A DNA stretch of 64,000 bases, taken from the NCBI GenBank assembly GCA_963971305.1, contig OZ020313.1, positions 24,151,602 through 24,215,601 on the forward strand. Reading direction: 5' to 3'. The notes beneath the pieces were generated by a model. That model saw only the letters and a list, made by a program, of their open reading frames with translations, ran no database searches and was not told where the DNA came from. This stretch comes from Arcuatula senhousia. Taxonomy: Eukaryota; Mollusca; Bivalvia; Mytilida; Mytilidae. Numbering within the stretch: position 1 is the first letter of the stretch; the number at the start of each line of letters is the position of its first letter. Made by a program: the position numbers and the translations under genes. Shown in pieces: positions 1 to 10,041 of this stretch.

Positions 1-504
1 CAATGTCTAAAGGCTAACATGGGACTAAGTCCAACTAAGCGTAGAACAAGTATACTATAGATTCAAAGCGGGTGTCACATTTTGTTGATCAATCACAGAG
101 TGCCCAGATCACCCTAGCTACATGTAGCTTTAGCTACTGTTTTCGCACTTGCACAAACTTAGAAATTATGTTTTGGCAATAGCCAAACAATGACTCCAAA
201 TATGGCCGTGTTTACATGACGATGGACTAAAAATATTGCTAAATGATGTCACATACATGTATAACAACACGACATCCGGACAATGAAATCGATTGGAAAC
301 ATAACAGACGGACAATACAGTCATAGAAATTAGGAAGTGGAGTCTGGTGGACTTTATTCCTATTTTCATCAAATTTGCGAATTTTTTCTTATATGTTTAA
401 TATATAGATTAATGCAAAATCTAACAGGACCAAACTAATTTTAACTGGATATTTCCTGTAGATCCGGCCTTATTTTGAAGACTACAATAATTAACTAATA
501 GAAA
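1..504. repeat. Window start; dispersed repeat copy at about 100-345
   Basis: No gene is recognised here. The part from about 100 to 345 (tag TGTTTACATGACGA, then TAACAACA and ATAACAGACG) aligns by eye with about 10330-10650 (GTGTTTACATGACGACAG, TAACAACATGACA, ATAACAGACG), so it belongs to an interspersed repeat seen twice in the window. The small open frame inside it on the minus strand is not conserved between the copies and is not taken as coding. Confidence 0.5.
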
Positions 505-789
505 ATAATGAGATGTGAAATAAGTTTAGGGCGACTCAGCCCACAATCAAGCGGCAATTCAGAAAAACCACAATTGACAACCGCCAGCAGCCTTCAACAA
601 GGCCAGTAGGCGCTACTCGCCGTTATGCAATTGGCCCATGGTCTAAATAAAATGCATAAAATTCAAATTTATATCCAGTCCTGAAATAGTCATAGAGAGA
701 TCCCCTTCTTAAACAAGGAACAGAAAACATAACAAGAGGCTCCCAGGAGCCTGAATCGCTCACCTGGTCTTGATGTTGACCCTATACTT

Positions 790-2070
790 TTGTAGAGCTA
801 AATGAGCTGAACATTTAAGCAAGCAACAGCTAATCTCTATCTGCAATAGTTTTCATTCTGTAGGCCAAAAACATGAAAAATCACTTTTTTCAGGGGCCGT
901 AACCCCTATAAGGGGTCATCTGACAACTTCGACCCTGTGGAGAATTTTGTAGAGCTAAATGAGCTGAACATTTAAGCAAGCAACAGCTAATCTCTATCTG
1001 CAATAGTTTTCATTCTGTAGGCCAAAAACATGAAAAATGGCTATTTTTCAGGGGCCGTAACCCCTATAAGGGGTCATCTGACAACTTCGACCCTATGAAG
1101 AATTTTGTAGAGCTAAATGGGCTGAACATTTAAGCAAGCAACAGCTAATCTCTATCTGCAATAGTTTTCATTCTGTAGGCCAAAAACATGAAAAATCACT
1201 TTTTTCAGGGGCCGTAACCCCTATAAGGGGTCATCTGACAACTTCGACCCTGTGGAGAATTTTGTAGAGCTAAATGAGCTGAACATTTAAGCAAGCAACA
1301 GCTAATCTCTATCTGCAATAGTTTTCATTCTGTAGGCCAAAAACATGAAAAATGGCTATTTTTCAGGGGCCGTAACCCCTATAAGGGGTCATCTGACAAC
1401 TTCGACCCTATGAAAAATTTTGTAGAGCTAAATGGGCTGAACATTTGAGCAAGCAACAGCTAATCTCTATCTGCAATAGTTTTCATTCTGTAGGACAAAA
1501 ACATGAAAAATCGCTATTTTTCAGGGGCCGTAACCCCTATAAGGGGTCATCTGACAACTTCGACCCTATGGAGAATTTTGTAAAGCTAAATGAGCTGAAC
1601 ATTTAAGCAAGCAACAACTTATCTCTATCTGCAATAGTTTTCATTCTGTAGGCCAAAAACATGAAAAATGGCTATTTTTCACGGGTCGTAACCCCTATAA
1701 GGAGTCATCTGACAACTTCAACCCTATGGAGAATTTCGTAGAGCTAAATGAGCTGAACATTTAAGCAAGCAACAGCTAATCTCTATCTGCAATAGTTTTC
1801 ATTCTGTAGGCCAAAAACATGAAAAATGGCTATTTTTCACCTTTAAGGGGCCGTAACCCCTATAAGGGGTCATCTGACAACTTCGACCCTATGGAGACTT
1901 TTGTAGAGTTAAATGAGCTGAACATTTAAGCAAGCAACAGCTAATCTCTATCTGCAATAGTTTTCATTCTGTAGGCCAAAAACATGAAAAAATGCTATTT
2001 TTCACCTTTAGAGGGCCGTAACCCCTATAAGGGGTCATCTGACAACTTTGACCAAATGGAGACTTTTGTA
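790..2070 (+). repeat. 157-165 bp tandem repeat, about 8 units
   Basis: The tag TGTAGAGCTAAATGAGCTGA (with small changes) starts at 791, 948, 1106, 1263, 1421, 1579, 1737 and 1902, and in a decayed form at 2067. The spacings are 157, 158, 157, 158, 158, 158, 165 and 165. Each unit also holds CAGGGGCCGTAACCCCTATA and AAGGGGTCATCTGACAACTT. The last two units carry a small CACCTTTA-type insertion, which explains their extra length. Units near 948 and 1263 resemble each other more than their immediate neighbours, hinting at growth by two-unit duplication. The same module appears reversed and alone at 19780-20000 and 51620-51730. Confidence 0.9.
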
Positions 2071-2382
2071 GAGCTTTTGATGCTGAATCAGTAGCGTGGC
2101 CTCAGATTTCCTCTATCTCTTATACTTTTTGATTCATAAGCCAAAAACAGTAGTCTGACCCCCCTAGTCTATTTTTAGTAACGGCGGCCATGTTTTTTAT
2201 CGGATCAAAAATCAAAACACAAGTTTGGTGCAGGACACCCTAAGGATCATTCATACCAAGTTTCATTAAATTCTGTTTGGTAGTTTCAGAGGAGAAGATT
2301 TTTGAAAAATTGTTAACAGACGACGACGACGACAGACGACGACGACGACAGACGACGACGACGGACGCCAAGTGATGGTAAT

Positions 2383-2413
2383 AGCTCACATGGACCTTCG
2401 GTCCAGGTGAGCT
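2383..2413 (+). other. 3' terminal stem-loop of F1 element
   Basis: The arm AGCTCACATGGACC pairs with GGTCCAGGTGAGCT across a TTC loop: 13 of 14 base pairs. It is followed by AAAA. The same structure ends the copies at 42908-42938 and, with several changes, 61341-61369. Confidence 0.8.
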
Positions 2414-2556
2414 AAAAAAGACAAGTACAAACGAAAGCTTTGTCAAGGATTCCTGGCTTAGGACAGGCACATATAATATGTATAATGTGGCGGAGTCAAA
2501 CTAGTTTTTTGGGCCCAACCTTCCACCTATGAATATTCCTAGACAAAGCACAATAA

Positions 2557-4160
2557 AAAGCTTCGCCGAGCGCAGCATGATACGACCGCAACATGTTGAA
2601 CCCTGTACGTTTTAGGCCTAATATGGATAGTCTATTGCTCTGGACACATGCAGCCCATGGTGGACTGACAAAGGTTTTTGACACATGCTTCTCTGATGGA
2701 CTTTCGACCCAGGGGGTAAAAATATAAATTTTGAATGTTGTATTCTACTCTTTAAAAGAATAATGTTTGGGGAAAAAATTTAAAAATCGAACCAGAATTT
2801 TTTTTAAATTATGATTACAGCCCTAAAAATTTATTCTTAAATTTAGAATTGCTACCTGACAAGAATAAATTTGCAAAAAAAAATTTCAAAATCGGACCAC
2901 AAATTAAAAAGTTTCGATTTTGATTACGTAATAGGGGGAAAAAGGGGGGGTCGCAAAAATTAATTCTTAATTTTGTATCCACTATTTGACAAGAACAAAC
3001 ATGCAAAAAAAATTTTCAAAATCGGACCAGAAATGAAAAATTTACAATTTGGCCCCTTTTGGTCCCTAATAACATAACAGTAAAAAAGGGGACACAAAAA
3101 TATATCTGCAACTTGATAAGAATAAACTTGCAAAAAAATTGTCAAAATTGGACAAAAATTTAAAAAGTTTCGATTTCTGCCCCTTATAACGTAACAGGTG
3201 AAAAAGGGGTGGGGGTTGCAAAAATAAATTATCAAATTTGGATTCGCTACTTGACAAAAATAAACTTGCAAAAAAAAATTTCAAAAACAAATCAGAAATA
3301 AAAAAGTTTTAATTACAGCCCCTTTTGGCCCCTAATTACAAAACAAATGAAAAAAGGGATGGTCGCAAAAATTAATTCTCAAATTGGGATTCGCTACCTG
3401 ACAAGAATAAACTTGCAAAAAAAATTTCAAAATCGGACCACAAATAAAAAAGTTTCGATTTTGGCCCCATTTGGCCCCTAATTACGTTATGGGGGAAAAA
3501 GGGGGGGTCGCAAAAATTAATTCTTAATTTTGTATCCGCTATTTGACAAGAACAAACATGCGAAAAAAAATTTCAAAATCGGACCACAAATAAAAAAGTT
3601 TTTATTTTGGCCCCTTTTGGCCCCTAATTACACAACGGAGAAAAAGGGGGGGGGGCAAAAATTCATCAGGTTCATTCTTTTATTGTAAGAAACATTCTTG
3701 ACAAATTTTACAACAATAGGCCAACTAGGACCAAAGTAATGATGGAAACAAGTAAAATATTTGAATTTTTTGCCCCTTTTGGGCCCCTCATTTTGAAACA
3801 AAAAAAGGGGGGCCTCCAAAATCAATCCCATTCATCCTTGTATGGTAAGGAACATCACTGTCAAATTTCATAGCAATCAGATAACTAGAACTAAAGTTAT
3901 TGTGGAAACAAACAAAAAAGTAGTATTTTTGGCCCTTTTTTGGCCCCTAATTTTTAAACGAAAAATGGGGGGACCCCCAAAATCAATCCCATTCATCCTT
4001 TTATGGTAAGGAACATCATTGTCAAGTTTCATAGCAATCGGATAACTGGAACTAAAGTTATTGTGGAAACACTAAAAAGTTAACAGACACCGACAACGAC
4101 GACGACAACGACGACAGCATCATACCATAATACGTCCGCAAATTTTTTGCGGTCGTATAA
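2557..4160 (+). mobile_element. Hairpin-ended non-autonomous element, family F2 (long copy)
   Basis: The 5' end reads GCTTCGCCGAGCGCAG, then ATACGACCGCA (2580-2590). The 3' end has GAC/AAC-rich DNA and a stem-loop ending TGCGGTCGTAT (to 4158), an inverted copy of the 5' motif. Inside are several degenerate units of about 120 bp (TTTCAAAATCGGACC, GGCCCCTTTTGGCCCCTAAT, TTTGACAAGAACAAACATGC) from about 2750 to 3650. Units of about 165 bp (AATCAATCCCATTCATCC, ATGGTAAGGAACATCA) follow from about 3650 to 4080. No coding capacity is evident; small frames here are products of the repeat. The LINE-tail copy near 46740 lacks this DNA, which fixes the insertion. A reversed chimeric relative lies at 19286-20526. 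Confidence 0.65.
4130..4158 (+). other. 3' terminal stem-loop of F2 element
   Basis: ATACGTCCGCAAA pairs with TTTGCGGTCGTAT across TTT: 12 of 13 base pairs, with one T-T mismatch. It is followed by AAAA. The reversed copy at 19286 onward has the same stem, again with a single mismatch. Confidence 0.8.
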
Positions 4161-4427
4161 AAACAAAACACACAATAAAAATCAAATCAATCAAAGTTCA
4201 ATTCCACTATAGAGAGCCTTAGACAAAAGACAACAAGAACAAACAAAAGGACGGTAACGGAACTCTCTATAGAACACTCGCTGTAACTGGCAGCTAGTTT
4301 AGAATCATCAATCGACTGATGTAAAAAAATCAAACATATCGATTTTAAATCCGACACAACACTTCAAACAATACTGATTTGATGAAGTGTCATCACACAA
4401 AACCGACATGCTTGAGCGCTATAATGC

Positions 4428-4940
4428 TTAAAAATGACAATAGTAAAAACGCTTAGGAGGTTTTAAAGTAAGTATCAAGTTATCAATATTTCTGCCAAAA
4501 AACACTAAATTCAAAGATTTAACCAAAATATTCAATTCATATCCTTTCCGTAATACATTTTGAAGCCCAATTGGATTGTTTTTTAAATTGTGAGCTTTAT
4601 AAAAAACATTCATAAAATTCATGATGTGATATTCCTTTCACTATCAGAAAACGATGTGTACAATTAAATTTTTCAATAAGAGAACGATACTTGTGGAAGA
4701 ATTTAGAAAAAGATTTTACTGATTTGTGGTATTGATAACCTTGTTTAAATAATTTTTCAGTAATAAAACGGTTTTTATTATTAAAATCAGAAACACCACT
4801 GCAGATCCGACAATATCTTAACAACTGAGAAATGTAAACCCCGTATGATGGCTCTAGTGGAACATCTCCTTCAAGAAAAGGGAAATTTATAATAGGAAAG
4901 GTAAAGTCGTCACGTTTTACATAAATGTACATTGTACACA
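4428..4940 (-). pseudogene. Reverse-transcriptase C-terminal remnant, frameshifted
   Basis: Read on the minus strand from 4940, one frame gives KRDDFTFPIINFPFLEG, then PSYGVYISQLLRYCRICSG and KLFKQGYQYHK, ending at a stop near 4597. A second frame picks up at once with FYKAHNLKNNPIGL and ends RNIDNLILTLKPPKRFYYC near 4428. The FPFLxG...PSYGVYISQLxRY pattern is one I recall from the C-terminal part of retroelement RT proteins in cnidarians, amphioxus and molluscs; I cannot name the clade with certainty. The switch of frame near 4600-4625 and the absence of upstream RT motifs make it a dead fragment. A MITE abuts its 5' side at 4941. Confidence 0.6.
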
Positions 4941-5191
4941 TTAGGCCATCCTTAAAATATATTTGTTTGCTGTTTACCTACTCACATTTTTCAATGTGAG
5001 TAGGTAGGTAGGTGAATTGTTTTTTTCTGAAAAAACAACAACAAAAAAGTGCCTTATTTTTAAAGAAAGTATGCTAAAAATAGAATAAAAAAATTATTCC
5101 CAGAGAGGGTGATAAAAATTTTCGAGTCGGTAGGTTTCACAGTGAGTCGGTCGAAAAACAGCAAACCAACATTTTTTTAAGGACAGCCTAA
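4941..5191. mobile_element. MITE with about 35-bp terminal inverted repeats
   Basis: The left end, TTAGGCCATCCTTAAAATAT and onward, matches the reverse complement of the right end, which reads CAGCAAACC...TTTAAGGACAGCCTAA (5155-5191), with a few mismatches. The interior holds GTAGGTAGGTAGGTG. A relative without clear ends lies near 27411-27545 (GTAGTAGGTAGGTTGG). The element sits at the edge of the RT remnant. No protein is encoded. Confidence 0.65.
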
Positions 5192-6784
5192 TATAAAATC
5201 TATTTACAATCTTGAACTGAATTTTATAAAAAAAATCATGTAATCATGAAAATTAAAAAAAGTAAAAGGGAATCTGTGAAAAGTATCCAATCTGGCTGAT
5301 GGGACCTTAGTTCTACAGTGCAGTACATGTCATTTAACCTTCTGTAGCCAATACTGAGAATAAGATACTGTACAGAAAATCTTTCAAAACCTGACAGAGA
5401 TAAGTGACATTTGTCATGTTTGTTTTGTTGTCTTTTGAAGCGCCAAATTCTTTGACAGGGACATGACATCACAGATTCTGTAAAATATTGTGGTGACCGT
5501 GCCACCCTGGACCAGCACAACCGCACCAAACAGCTACAGTGTAGGCCTCCCAAAGACAGCACAGTCAGCACTCTAACCCTTTGAGCCAAAAAAGTATTCA
5601 ATCATGTTACTGGCTATAAACCTACATGTTCCACAATTCTGGTCCCTCAGCACCCTCCCCCCCTTTTTTAGGATGGTGTTTATCCTTGTTAGTCTACTAC
5701 AGGAGGGTTACTATCAGACACCAAATGTTGTCTCAACATCTCCCCTTCACTGCAGCAAACATCTGCAGTACCATTTGATATGTGGTGACCTGCCACCTGG
5801 AACTGGCACAACCACACCAAATGGGCCTGCCATTGACCTTTTTTTTAAATGTCTGTGCAGCATGCATTAAAAAAAAGTCAGGAAATAGTTACTGTAACTT
5901 ACACATTGTCCAAAATGATCTTCACATTGTTCCAAATAAATGGAACAGATTTTTATGTTTTTATCTGAGCGAGCTTTTATGGGACTGTCTTTCTCATACA
6001 TTGTATTACAGTCATTCCTAAGGTCTATCGGACACCGGACAAATCTGATAAAAATTTGCTTGGTCCAGTAAAGTATTTTGAGGTTTTCCATTGCAATGTG
6101 ATGAAAACAAGACATGTCCGGTAAAAGTGAAAAAATACTTCAGAACCACTAATAATGGGGGTCCTGATCACGAATCACTAAGAATAAAAAATGCAAAAAA
6201 GAAACCAGGGATTGGGAAGGCAGGGGGCCATGGGCCATTGGCACATTAAAAATGAAAATGGCCCCCTCTCATCTCAAAAATTTATATAAAATATTAAGAA
6301 ATGGCCCCTTGAAATTTTGAATTTTCATGAAAAAGGTGGTAAATGGCCCTTTGCAAAAAAATCCTCCCCAATCCCTGGAAACACGGTAATATGGCTAAAT
6401 TTTTGTTCACATGCAGATAAAAATTTGACTTTGTATTGTGAAGCATGCCTTAAACTAATCACGGACAAAATACTTTGCTGAGAACTGTTCACGTGCAATA
6501 TCCAATCACGATGCACGGAAAAATATTTCAACAAATCACAATTCACAGAAAATAAAAATTGGCAATAAAGGAGAATGAAATAAACCCATCACCCCCTCTA
6601 ATATTATTTAAACCTTGTAAAGTAACTACACAGGAGAAATTTTCCTTCAACGCCCTGTTCAGGACATATGGTTTTCCCAACTCTTGGCGTCTTTTTAATG
6701 CTTTTTCTTTTAAAAAATTTAGACATCTTAAACGCACATGTAATTCAAAATAAAAGCATAGTCAGTTTTTATTTTCAAAAAAAG
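5192..6784. other. Gene-free stretch with scattered repeats
   Basis: No exon with conserved content is seen. A phrase near 5490-5530 (GTGGTGACCGTGCCACC, then AGCACAACCGCACCAAA) recurs diverged at about 5780-5822 (GTGGTGACCTGCCACC, GGCACAACCACACCAAA). The block near 5420-5475 (TTGAAGCGCCAAATTCTTTG, ACAGGGACATGAC) matches 10915-10965. Short open frames on both strands contain repeat-derived DNA and are not credited. Confidence 0.4.
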
Positions 6785-7045
6785 AATAACATGCGAGCGT
6801 AGCAAGCTCTTTAATGTAGAAAGTATGCCAAATTGCACGAGACTCAAAATACTATGGAAGAAAAATTGTTCTGTCACCGGAAACATTCGATTTTCGGAAG
6901 TTTTCGAAAATGTCTGCACGTGCTGAAAAATTGTGGGAAATAGTAATACATCGTCCCAAATTATCTCGTCCCAGGCATTATTCGAAATTATCAATGGAAT
7001 AGATTATATTTTTGAATCTACGCGAACTTTTAAGGCAATGTCTTT
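6785..7045 (-). repeat. Dispersed repeat family Z (reverse copy)
   Basis: It ends TTTTAAGGCAATGTCTTTCTCATATTATT and contains GAGACTCAAAATACTATGGA, AACATTCGA, CTGCACGTGC and ATAGTAATAC. The same order is seen at 44165-44390, and its reverse complement at 13518-13765 (GAGAAAGACATTGCTTTAAA, TACTATTTCCCACC, TTTCTGCACAGACAG) and, in part, at 9370-9480 and 33640-33785. Five copies show an interspersed, probably non-autonomous element. No coding potential is seen. Confidence 0.6.
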
Positions 7046-7154
7046 CTCATATTATTAATCTGAATCTGAATCTGTACTGGTACGTCAAAGATACCACTTC
7101 TGGTTTTTACTCGACAGGGAGAAAGAGCGCACCGGATTAGCGGTCGCCAGTGAG

Positions 7155-8068
7155 CTTTAAGGACACCTCGTCCATACTATGACTTCGGCCACGGACACAT
7201 CGTCCATAGACACGTCAGCCCTAGTATAGGTCGGCCATACTGTATTAGGACACTTCGGCCATGGTTTTAAAAATGGGACTCGTTCATGATGTTTAAGGGC
7301 TGAGAGTTATAATTTTCTCAGTTGGGGGTTATTTTTGTGAATATTTTGACAAATTGATTTTAATTAGTTAGTTTAATAATAAAGAGGTATACTTCTTTGT
7401 GTTGTACATTTTGTATGACTTATAAGTTAAAGAATTAAAAAAAAATAAAGTTGTCTAAAAGACGGTTGATGGCTTAGACATGTATATTAGTTAGAGGTCA
7501 TTCTAACGGTCACCGTAAGCAAAAACAGTTCTATGTATTTTATGCAATAGCGAATATAACCAGACCAGACAGGGTAATTGATAATGTTTTAATAGAAAAT
7601 AATGTTTCCTGAAAATACTAATGAGAATATTTTCCCGATTTTATTTTACGCTGAGAAAAAAGGGAGATGCAAATCTAGTCTAAACTGAAAATTGTGTCTA
7701 AAATCTATCAACTGTGCATAGACATGTAATGGTTCCATAAATAATTGTTCAAATTAATAAAAATAAATATCATAATAATATGTCCTAGGCTGCAGTATCA
7801 TGTTACATCTGCCTTTTATACTTATTTCTTCATTCGAAAGATTTTTTTTATTTATCAAAATATCATATAATCTGTCTGTAAAGACAATTCGATTTAAATA
7901 TTTGAAAAAAAAATCAGTTACTTAGAATATAGACTAAGTCCCTATATATACATCTGAGATTTATATAGTATGGCCGAAACATGTATGGCCGAAGTGTCTA
8001 CGGCCGAGAAGTCATATGGCCGAGACTTCCTATGGACGAAATAAAGTGTGGCCGAGGTGTCCAAATAC
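7155..8068. mobile_element. 914-bp TIR element with repeat-built ends (MULE-like?)
   Basis: The left end (CTTTAAGGACACCTCGTCCA...TCGGCCATACTGTAT, to about 7245) is the imperfect inverse of the right end (ATATAGTATGGCCGAA...GGCCGAGGTGTCC, from about 7965). Both ends, roughly 90-100 bp, are built from short repeats of the theme (GACAC)TTCGGCCAT. Direct repeats CGCCAGTGAG lie immediately outside at 7145-7154 and 8069-8078, fitting a 10-bp target-site duplication. Long TIRs and a 9-11 bp duplication are typical of Mutator-like elements; that assignment is inference. The interior is AT-rich and non-coding. Confidence 0.7.
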
Positions 8069-8107
8069 CGCCAGTGAGAGCTGATTTGAAGCTCTCTACG
8101 CTTGTGG

Positions 8108-9167
8108 AATTAATTGTAACTTCGGGAGCGTCACAGGTTTAACCTGCCTCATATTAAAACGAGATCATGGAAAAAAATATGTGTCAAGATTTACATACAG
8201 ACTTTTTAAATCTGTGGTCTGCATCACATGATCAGTCACTTACCAAACACAAAAATCAATTTTGGTTCAGAATTTTTTAGTTGAACATTTTCTCCTACGT
8301 CTATTTCTACGACTGGCTTTGCAAAAATTGAACCACGTCTTTTTCCCTTTGTGTAATCAGATTTTGGACTTTCTGTACTGCCTCCACACCCCATATTTAT
8401 TACAAATAACCATTAAATTCTTATTTCATCTTCAAAATTATGATTTTTGTCGACTGCTAATGCATAAATGTTACTGCGCATGGCCAGTCCGCGAGAAAAG
8501 GACAAATTCTATTTCATCCCGAACAAGTGCCCGTTTACTTTTTCTCATTGATTTCCATGCTAGTTTTTCAATGCAATTAAATTTGATAAAGATATTAACT
8601 AATTGAGAAATTGAACACATCTTTATATAAACAATTTGATGTGAGATACATATTTTTCTATTTACTCCGTTTATCGTTTTGTTGTTAACCGGAAAATTTA
8701 ATTTCCGTATCGTAATTGATTTTTTTCTATTTACTCGGAACTTTTTGGGACTTTACAATAAAATTCAACGATGAAGTAAAGCATAATATGATTCCGAACA
8801 TTATTTCACGTGAGAAGAAATTATGGCTGCATAAAAACATAAATCGAATGTTTTTCTTTTAGAAAATCAATTTCGTTTAAAAACAAAACCCAGTTTTTCA
8901 AACAGAGGTAATTTCCCACACTCCAAATCTTTCTTCTCGATGACATTTGACCAGGACATAACTTATTGTAAACCCAGTTTTTATGAATTTGCAAATCTTG
9001 TTTACAGTGTAAAATTTGGTACATAAAATTATGGCTGATCCGGATTAGAATACTTAACTGTAACTTATGGTGGTGTACAAGTACCTGTATTGTGCAAAGC
9101 ATCTGAATATTGGTTTGATAATATGAGGCAGCTAAAACCTGTTACGCTCCCGAGGTTTCAATTAATT
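8108..9167. mobile_element. 1060-bp element with 48-bp terminal inverted repeats
   Basis: Left end 8108-8155 (AATTAATTGTAACTTCGGGA...CTGCCTCATATT) is the inverse of right end 9120-9167 (AATATGAGGCAGCTAAAACC...AATTAATT), with a handful of mismatches. The interior shows no conserved protein. Isolated copies of the CTCCCG terminus recur at 9531-9575, 9640-9680 and 50515-50550, so this is one member of a family. No target duplication is obvious outside the ends. Confidence 0.65.
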
Positions 9168-9480
9168 TATTATTTTTTTGTGTTCGAAAATAAAAACAAA
9201 CTAGCTTTTCTTGTGGGTTACGTGAGCGTTTAATGACGTCTAAAATTTTCAAAGATAAAAACGTTAAAAAGACGTCGAAAGTTCGGGAAAACAAGCGCGT
9301 GCTATACCGGACGTTGAAGGAAAATTCAGCTCATAGTACAACTAAAATATTGACATTTCTACCATTATCGCTCCCTTCGGGAGCGTATGAAAAAGGCATT
9401 GCTCTAAAAAAAATTCCTATATATATAGTACTTTGAGTCTGGTGCAATTTGGCAGATTTTCAAATGATATCGCCTGTAAA
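9168..9480 (+). repeat. 200-bp dispersed module plus CGCTCCC hairpin and family Z fragment
   Basis: The block 9168-9370 (AATAAAAACAAACTAGCTTT, AAAGACGTCGAAAGTTCGGG, GAAGGAAAATTCAGCTCATA) recurs at 11275-11475 and 50585-50800. It ends in the hairpin CGCTCCC-TTC-GGGAGCG, a perfect 7-bp stem, and runs into a family Z fragment (AAAGGCATTGCTCTAAA...GTGCAATTTGGCAG). The sequence GAGTCTGGTGCAATTTGGCA also occurs in related form at 33750. The small plus-strand frame starting at 9233 lies in the repeat and is not credited. Confidence 0.55.
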
Positions 9481-9618
9481 TAACCTATAGCGTTGCACAG
9501 GCGTAAAACACCAACTCACTCACTCACTCAAAATATGAGGCAGTTTTAACCAATGACACTCCCGTAGTTAAAACGTATCTTTATATCGGAGGGAGTCCGA
9601 CTAAGTGTAGAATATAGG

Positions 9619-10041
9619 TCACATGACAAGTGTAATATGATACAGGTTAAACCTGATAAGCTCCCGCAGATAAAGTAACTTTCTTATATATATATGGTGC
9701 CTCATATCCATAATTTTGAAAAAGAATGGACCTGCAAACTGAACAAGGAAGTGAATTGCTTCGGACGCGGACCTCGAAGAACGCATCCGTAAACAAAGAA
9801 TATTTGTACTTTCATTTTCGAATGCAAAGCCGGTTAGAGAGAAAATAACAAAAACAAATTTGTTTACTGAGGACAAAGTAAATATATTGCATTGGCTACT
9901 GGGAATGACATTTGTCTGCTGAATTTGTTTGGTTGATAATGCACCGCTTTTTTTGGGGTCTTGGTTTGCGTAAATTAGAATGACAGGTTCCCGTGCTTCT
10001 GTCATTTTGTTTTGATAGACGCGACCTCTAGTGGACGCCAA
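9619..10041 (-). other. Unassigned 140-codon open frame between inverted CTCCCGC motifs
   Basis: A minus-strand frame begins MASTRGRVYQNKMTEAREP and runs to a stop at 9619. I do not recognise a domain. It is partly bracketed by inverted motifs ATAAGCTCCCGC (about 9655-9666) and GCGGGAGCTTAT (about 10279-10290), so it may lie in a roughly 640-bp element whose end cuts the C-terminal part of the frame. No splice or codon evidence supports expression; a chance frame in repeat DNA is the more likely reading. Confidence 0.15.

Larger units (their letters stand above)
731..2416 (+). mobile_element. Hairpin-ended non-autonomous element, family F1 (long copy)
   Basis: The 5' end has a small hairpin (AGGCTCC-CA-GGAGCCT, about 737-752) and then CGCTCACCTGG. 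The 3' end has GAC-rich DNA, GACGGACGCCAAGTGATGG, a 14-bp stem-loop ending CCAGGTGAGCT, then AAAA. The two ends therefore carry an 11-bp inverted repeat with one mismatch. The core is a 157-165 bp tandem repeat. No protein is encoded. The boundaries are supported by the uninterrupted LINE-tail copy near 46600. Short inverted termini, a tandem core and a 3' stem-loop resemble Helentron-associated (HINE/pearl-type) elements of molluscs; that classification is inference. Confidence 0.65.
505..4411 (-). mobile_element. 5'-truncated LINE 3' tail, interrupted twice
   Basis: Three blocks (about 505-730, 2417-2556 and 4161-4411) align in order with the DNA 3' of the LINE reading frame at 45468-46985. 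Shared tags include GAGATGTG, TTCCTGGCTTAGGACAGGCA, AACTAGTTTTTTGG, TCAATCGA and ACCGACAT. The sense strand is minus, so the 3' end lies near 505. Homology stops at 4411, which corresponds to about 35 bp after the LINE stop codon, as expected of a 5'-truncated retrocopy. Two younger hairpin-ended elements (731-2416 and 2557-4160) split it. Other 3' fragments that end at the same GAGATGTGG edge lie at 22611 and 41190. Confidence 0.65.

Noticed and set aside
790..2070. CRISPR-like array
   Set aside because: The repeat units are contiguous with no unique spacers and lie inside a eukaryotic mobile element.
2240..2470. Small minus-strand frame with an RRRR/SSSSS stretch
   Set aside because: The residues come from the GACGAC microsatellite and the 3' hairpin of the F1 element.
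5236..5601. 121-codon minus-strand open frame
   Set aside because: It contains repeat blocks that recur at 5780 and 10915 in other frames; no domain is recognised.
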